A stretch of 18,513 nucleotides of DNA from assembly GCA_035476635.1 (NCBI GenBank), contig DATILI010000282.1, positions 1 through 18,513 of the forward strand. Reading direction: 5' to 3'. The notes below the pieces were generated by a model. The model was not told the origin of the DNA. It saw only the letters and a list, made by a program, of their open reading frames with translations, and did not search any database. The stretch is from DATILI01 sp035476635. Its GTDB lineage: Bacteria; Pseudomonadota; Gammaproteobacteria; Burkholderiales; Burkholderiaceae_C. A program made the position numbers and the translations under genes. This document shows positions 14,980 to 18,513 of the stretch, in pieces; position 1 is the stretch's first letter; each line of letters starts with the position of its first letter.

Positions 14980-15812
14980 GGTGCGGTTCTCGTGGCGGAA
15001 AGGTGGCCTTCGGCAAAGGCCAATACGGCGTCCAGCATGGCGCGCACGGTGGGTTGGACGCGCCGGGCGACCTCGGGCAGGTAGGCGAAGGGCATGGTCT
15101 CCTGCATGTAGCTGCACTGCGTCATCTCCAGTTGCACCGCATGCACGCCCTGGCCGGGCTGGCCGTAGTGGCGCGTGATGTGGCCGCCCTTGAAGCGGCC
15201 ATTGAGCACCGCGGTGTGGCCCGGCGCGGCCTGGGCGATGGCGAGCAGCTGCTGCGCCAGCACCGGGTCGCAGCTCGCGCCGTCCGCCGTGCCGAGGTTG
15301 AAGTCGGGCAGCTTGCCTTCGAAAAAGCGCGGCAGCACCGAGCGGATGGAGTGCGCATCCCACAGCATCGCGACGCCGTGCTTGGCCTGGATGCGTGCCA
15401 GTTCGGCCGCGAGTTGCGCGTGGTAGGGGTGCCAGATGGCATCGCGCCGCGCGGCGATCTCTGCCTCGTCCGGACCAGTGCCATCGGCATACAGCGGTGT
15501 GCTGTCGAAGGTGTCCAGCGGGCACAGGCCGGTCACGTTCTGGCCCGGGTAGAGGCTGGCGCCATCGGGTGGACGGTTCAGGTCGACCACATAGCGCGAG
15601 TGCGTGGCGCGCAACACCGAGGCGCCCATGGCGATGGCAAATTCGTACAGCTGCCCCAGGTGCCAGTCGGTGTCGTGCACCTCGCGGCCCTCGGGCGTGA
15701 GTCGGGCCGCAATCGCGGCTGGCACATGGGTGCCCACGTGCGGCATGGAAACCAGCAAGGGGCGCGAGCCCTGGTGGAAGAAATATGGTGCTTCGGTGGT
15801 GATGGGGTTCAT
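14976..15812 (-). CDS. hutG: N-formylglutamate deformylase
   Basis: 278 residues, close to the ~265 of proteobacterial HutG. Metal-site and substrate motifs: 'VSMPHVGTHVP' (21-31), 'HDTDWHLGQLYEFA' (46-59), 'HSRYVVDLNRPPDG' (71-84), 'MLWDAHSIRSVLPRFFEG' (149-166) and 'NGRFKGGHITRHYGQP' (204-219). It hydrolyses N-formyl-L-glutamate to glutamate and formate, the last step of the five-step histidine degradation pathway, in the cytoplasm, and is zinc/metal-dependent. It lies 3 nt after hutF and overlaps the HisC-like gene by 4 nt (ATGA). The product of HutF is the substrate of HutG, so the pairing is functional. It should not be confused with formiminoglutamase, which is also called HutG in some species. 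Confidence 0.97.
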   Translation of the reverse strand: MNPITTEAPYFFHQGSRPLLVSMPHVGTHVPAAIAARLTPEGREVHDTDWHLGQLYEFAIAMGASVLRATHSRYVVDLNRPPDGASLYPGQNVTGLCPLDTFDSTPLYADGTGPDEAEIAARRDAIWHPYHAQLAAELARIQAKHGVAMLWDAHSIRSVLPRFFEGKLPDFNLGTADGASCDPVLAQQLLAIAQAAPGHTAVLNGRFKGGHITRHYGQPGQGVHAVQLEMTQCSYMQETMPFAYLPEVARRVQPTVRAMLDAVLAFAEGHLSATRTAP

Positions 15813-15815
15813 GTC

Positions 15816-17201
15816 TCAGTTCCCGGAAATGATCTCGCGGCGCGCGGCCACAAAAGCCTGCGCAGCCTCGTCGTGCAGCGCATGGCGGCCCGCCTGCACC
15901 TGCTGCCGGCCGGCCACCCAGACGCCCTGCAGCGCAGACGTGCGGTGGCTGGCGAACACATGGGCCGACAGCATCTCGGGCGCAGACAGGCCCGCCAGCG
16001 CGAGGTGCCCGGCATCCAGCGCCACGAAATCGGCCTGCTGGCCCACGGCCAGGCCCGCGACAGCGCGGCCCGCCGCCTGCGACCCGCCCTGCAAGGCCTG
16101 CAGGGTCATGGCGCTGGCCACCTGCGGCTGCGTGGCGCTGGCCAGCACATTGCGCTGGCGGCGCTGCAGGCGCTGGCCGTATTCGAGCAGCAGCAGTTCT
16201 TCGGCGGCATTCACTGTGGCATGGCTGTCCGAGCCGACGCCCCAGGTGCCGCCTTGTTCCAGCCAGCACGGCATATCGAAGATGCCGTCGCCCAGGTTGG
16301 CTTCGGTGCTGGGGCAGATGCCGGCCACCGCGCCACTCGCGGCGGCGCGCCGGTACTCGGCCTCGCTCATGTGCGTGGCATGTACCAGGCACCAGCGCGC
16401 GTTGACCTCGGCATGGTCGAGCAGCCACTCCACCGGGCGTTGGCCGCTCCAGGCCAGGCAGGCGTCGACCTCGCCAGTCTGCTCGGCAATGTGGATGTGC
16501 ACCGGGGCGGTGGCGTCAATTGCGTCGAGGCCGGCCAGGGCCTCGCGCAAGCCTTCGGGCGGCACCGCGCGCAGGGAGTGCGGCGCCAGCCCGAGGCGTG
16601 CGCCCTGGGCCGCGCACAGCGGCTTGAGGCGCTCCAGCAGGCGCAGCATGGAATCGGTGCTGCGGATGAAGCGGCGCTGGCCTTCGGTCGGCGGCGTCGC
16701 GCCGAAGCCGCTGGTCTGGTAGAGCACCGGCAACAAGGTCAGGCCGATCCCCGCGCTCTGCGCCGCGCGCAGCAGGCACAGCGCCAGCGTGGCGTCGTCG
16801 GCATAGGGCTGGCCGCTCTGGTCGTGGTGCACATAGTGGAACTCGCAGACCGAGGTGTAGCCGGCCTCCAGCATCTCGATGTACAGCCAGGTCGCAATCG
16901 CTTCCAGCTGCGCGGGGGCGATGCGCTGGGCAAAGCGGTACATCAGCGTGCGCCAGCTCCAGAAGCTGTCCTGCGCTTCGCCGCGGTATTCGGTGAGGCC
17001 GCCAAAGGCGCGCTGGAAGGCGTGCGAGTGGAGGTTGGGCATGCCGGGGATGAGCGGGCCCTTGGCCTGTGCGGCGTCCTGCGGAGCGTGTGCATCGGGC
17101 CGGACTTCGGTCAGGGTGCCGGACGCATTCCAGGAAAGGAGGACATTGGATGCCCAGCCTGTGGGGAGCAGGGCATCGGGGGCGAAGATCGTGTTCGTCA
17201 T
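15816..17201 (-). CDS. hutF: Formimidoylglutamate deiminase
   Basis: 461 residues, an amidohydrolase-superfamily enzyme. Zinc-binding and catalytic motifs: 'GMPNLHSHAFQRAFGG' (53-68, H58 and H60), 'PHSLRAVP' (207-214, H208), 'VHIHIAEQTGE' (234-244, H235/H237, E240), 'LVHATHMSEAEY' (272-283, H274) and 'GVGSDSHATVNAAEEL' (321-336, D325). It converts N-formimino-L-glutamate to N-formyl-L-glutamate and ammonia in the long histidine-degradation route. Start: ATG 17201 overlaps the MFS stop (ATGA), a typical coupled start; an in-frame ATG at 17216 would add five residues. HutG follows 3 nt later. Histidase, urocanase and imidazolonepropionase genes are not in the window and may lie beyond 18513 or elsewhere. 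Confidence 0.97.
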   Translation of the reverse strand: MTNTIFAPDALLPTGWASNVLLSWNASGTLTEVRPDAHAPQDAAQAKGPLIPGMPNLHSHAFQRAFGGLTEYRGEAQDSFWSWRTLMYRFAQRIAPAQLEAIATWLYIEMLEAGYTSVCEFHYVHHDQSGQPYADDATLALCLLRAAQSAGIGLTLLPVLYQTSGFGATPPTEGQRRFIRSTDSMLRLLERLKPLCAAQGARLGLAPHSLRAVPPEGLREALAGLDAIDATAPVHIHIAEQTGEVDACLAWSGQRPVEWLLDHAEVNARWCLVHATHMSEAEYRRAAASGAVAGICPSTEANLGDGIFDMPCWLEQGGTWGVGSDSHATVNAAEELLLLEYGQRLQRRQRNVLASATQPQVASAMTLQALQGGSQAAGRAVAGLAVGQQADFVALDAGHLALAGLSAPEMLSAHVFASHRTSALQGVWVAGRQQVQAGRHALHDEAAQAFVAARREIISGN

Positions 17202-18478
17202 GACGTGATGTCCCATCGTGTTTCTCTTGCCGCTGCGGACCGAGGCCTCGTAGAAGGACTGTGCCGCGCCATCCCCAGGCAACCGGCAGCCAGCAAAGCC
17301 GCCGCACCGCCGCCGGCGATCGGCCAGGTATAGCTTTGCGTTGCATCAAACACCCAGCCGGCCGCACTGGCGCCGAGCAAGGCCGCAATGCCCACGCTCA
17401 CATACAGCGCGCCCAGGATCGCACCCAGATGCCGCGTGCCAAACCAATCCGCCGCGACGGTCGGATACAGCGCAATGCAGCCCCCGTTCGCCGCGCCGAA
17501 CAGCAGGGCAAACAGGGCCAGGCTCCAGAACGCGCCGGCCGACAGCCACAGCAGGCTCAGCAGCGCCAAACCGAGGGTCAGCCAGAGCAGCACACGTTGC
17601 GCGCCGAGCCGGTCGCCCAGGCCGCCCAGCAGCAGCCGCCCCAGCACATTGCCCACGCCGATCAGCCCGATCAGCAGCGCGCTTTGGGTGGGCGCAACCC
17701 CGAGCGCACGGGCTTGCGGGGTGATGTGGACCAGGGCCACGAACAAGCCGATGGAGGCCAGGAAGATCGAGGCGAAGTACCACCAGAACCGCGCGCTGCA
17801 AAGAGCTTGCGGCCGCGTCATGCCTTGCGCGGCTGTGGTGGTCGACGACGGGCCGTGCGGCACGGCATCGCCATCGGGCTGCTGCCCCACATCGGCGGGC
17901 TGGCCGACCAGCCGCGAAGCCGCACCCAGGCCCAGCACCGCAACGCCCAGCGCAAAGCATTGCAGCGTGCTGCGCCAGTCCATCTGCTGCAGCAGTGCGC
18001 CGGCCAGCAGCGGGCCGACGAGCGTGCCCAGGCCGGTACCGGCCAGCGCCAGGCCCGAGGCCCGGCTGCGTTGGCGCACGAACCAGCGCTGCACGACGGT
18101 GATGGCCGGGATGTAGACCAGGCCCACGCCCACGCCGACGAAGCTGCAGAACAAGAGCATCAGCATGGCCAGGCTGTTGGCCAGGCTGCCCAGCAGCAGG
18201 CCCAGCGCCAACAGCGCAATGCCGGTGCCGACGATGCGGCGCACGGAGAAACGGTCGGCCAGCGCGCCGGACACCAGGCCCAGCAGGTAGTAGACGAAGG
18301 CTGTGCCCGAGAACACCGCCGATACAGAGAAACGACCTGCGTGAAAGCTCTGCTGGATGGCTTCGAAGAACGCCCCGAACGCGTACATCGCGCCGAAGAT
18401 CAACGCGAACAGCAGGTGCGTGGCGGCCACCATGGACCAGCCACGGAAGACGGGGGAAGGCGGTGCGGAGTGCTGCAC
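17198..18478 (-). CDS. MFS transporter, OFA/monocarboxylate-transporter-like (12 predicted helices)
   Basis: 426 residues, twelve hydrophobic segments in two blocks of six with a hydrophilic central loop at about 193-222. N-terminal 'VFRGWSMVAATHLLFALIFG' is typical of OFA/MCT-like carriers; motif A-like 'SGALADRFSVRRIVG' follows helix 2 and its second-half copy is 'LLGGLGDRLGAQRVLLW'. 'RASGLALAGTGLGTLVGPLL' follows in helix 5. Family members carry monocarboxylates and similar anions with protons. Because its stop overlaps the hutF start (ATGA), uptake of histidine, urocanate or a related compound is a reasonable guess, but the family does not prove it. Start: the only initiator before helix 1 is GTG 18478; an in-frame TGA lies 21 nt upstream and no strong Shine-Dalgarno is seen. 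ATG 18433 would cut into the first motif. Confidence 0.88.
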   Translation of the reverse strand: MQHSAPPSPVFRGWSMVAATHLLFALIFGAMYAFGAFFEAIQQSFHAGRFSVSAVFSGTAFVYYLLGLVSGALADRFSVRRIVGTGIALLALGLLLGSLANSLAMLMLLFCSFVGVGVGLVYIPAITVVQRWFVRQRSRASGLALAGTGLGTLVGPLLAGALLQQMDWRSTLQCFALGVAVLGLGAASRLVGQPADVGQQPDGDAVPHGPSSTTTAAQGMTRPQALCSARFWWYFASIFLASIGLFVALVHITPQARALGVAPTQSALLIGLIGVGNVLGRLLLGGLGDRLGAQRVLLWLTLGLALLSLLWLSAGAFWSLALFALLFGAANGGCIALYPTVAADWFGTRHLGAILGALYVSVGIAALLGASAAGWVFDATQSYTWPIAGGGAAALLAAGCLGMARHSPSTRPRSAAARETRWDITS

Positions 18479-18513
18479 GGGGCTGCGCCTGAAGTGGTGT
18501 CAGGGCGATGCGG

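Noticed and set aside
14980..16428. Upstream extension of the HisC-like frame to 866 codons
   Set aside because: The extra part is out of frame with hutG and hutF, which occupy the same strand and bases; the start overlapping the hutG stop fits HisC length.
14628..17333. Plus-strand open frame of 901 codons opposite hisC-like, hutG and hutF
   Set aside because: It is antisense to well-supported genes with intact catalytic motifs. Its translation is an R/A/G/H/Q-rich sequence with no motif, as expected for an antisense frame in GC-rich DNA.

Overview
The window looks like a high-GC betaproteobacterial chromosome, probably order Burkholderiales (Alcaligenaceae or Comamonadaceae). This is inferred from the Bug-type solute receptor at the left edge, the proteobacterial ClpB and CreA, and dense GC-rich coding with many 3-20 nt gaps and ATGA/GTGA start-stop overlaps. 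I see no rRNA, tRNA, CRISPR array, insertion sequence or phage gene. No stretch over 300 bases lacks a gene; the longest gap is about 181 bp (10387-10567).

Layout. (1) 1-1527, plus strand: the tail of a Bug/TctC-type substrate-binding protein, then a PhzS/salicylate-hydroxylase-like FAD monooxygenase. (2) 1597-4828, plus: clpB behind a sigma-32-like promoter, a small one-helix membrane protein that probably starts at TTG, and a DUF2789 protein. (3) 4843-6574: creA on the minus strand, predicted to be a lipoprotein; then, on the plus strand, two small unknown proteins (one with a four-cysteine zinc-ribbon-like pattern) and a PaaI-type hotdog thioesterase. (4) 6587-12213: an accessory stress or drug-response-like cluster. 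On the minus strand the transcription order is ArsR-type regulator, AHSA1/SRPBCC protein, DHA2-type MFS exporter, DUF1428 protein, PhnB-like VOC protein, GyrI-like protein. Divergent from it on the plus strand are a YciI/DGPF protein and an ECF42-type sigma factor with a long C-terminal TPR-like extension. (5) 12227-13727, minus: YbaK-type aminoacyl-tRNA deacylase and class I fructose-bisphosphate aldolase. (6) 13828-18478, minus: a tightly packed operon of MFS transporter, hutF, hutG and a histidinol-phosphate-aminotransferase-like gene, which looks like the end of the five-step histidine degradation route plus a possible transporter and aminotransferase.

The most interesting part is region 4. 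Two sequences of the form TGTCGA-N17-CG(A/T)C, the promoter signature I recall for ECF42 sigma factors, lie upstream of genes. One precedes yciI-ECF42 (10493-10519, plus) and the other precedes VOC-gyrI (7600-7574, minus), both with exactly 17 nt spacing. This predicts a local ECF42 regulon that ties together small proteins of poorly known function. The divergent ArsR operon has its own control element: a 10-bp-arm inverted repeat (9 of 10 positions paired) centred on the ArsR start codon and overlapping a predicted -10 box. The promoter geometry suggests a leaderless or nearly leaderless arsR transcript, and the arsR 3' end overlaps the next gene by 106 bp.

All functions are read from translated motifs and remembered family features; no database search was run.
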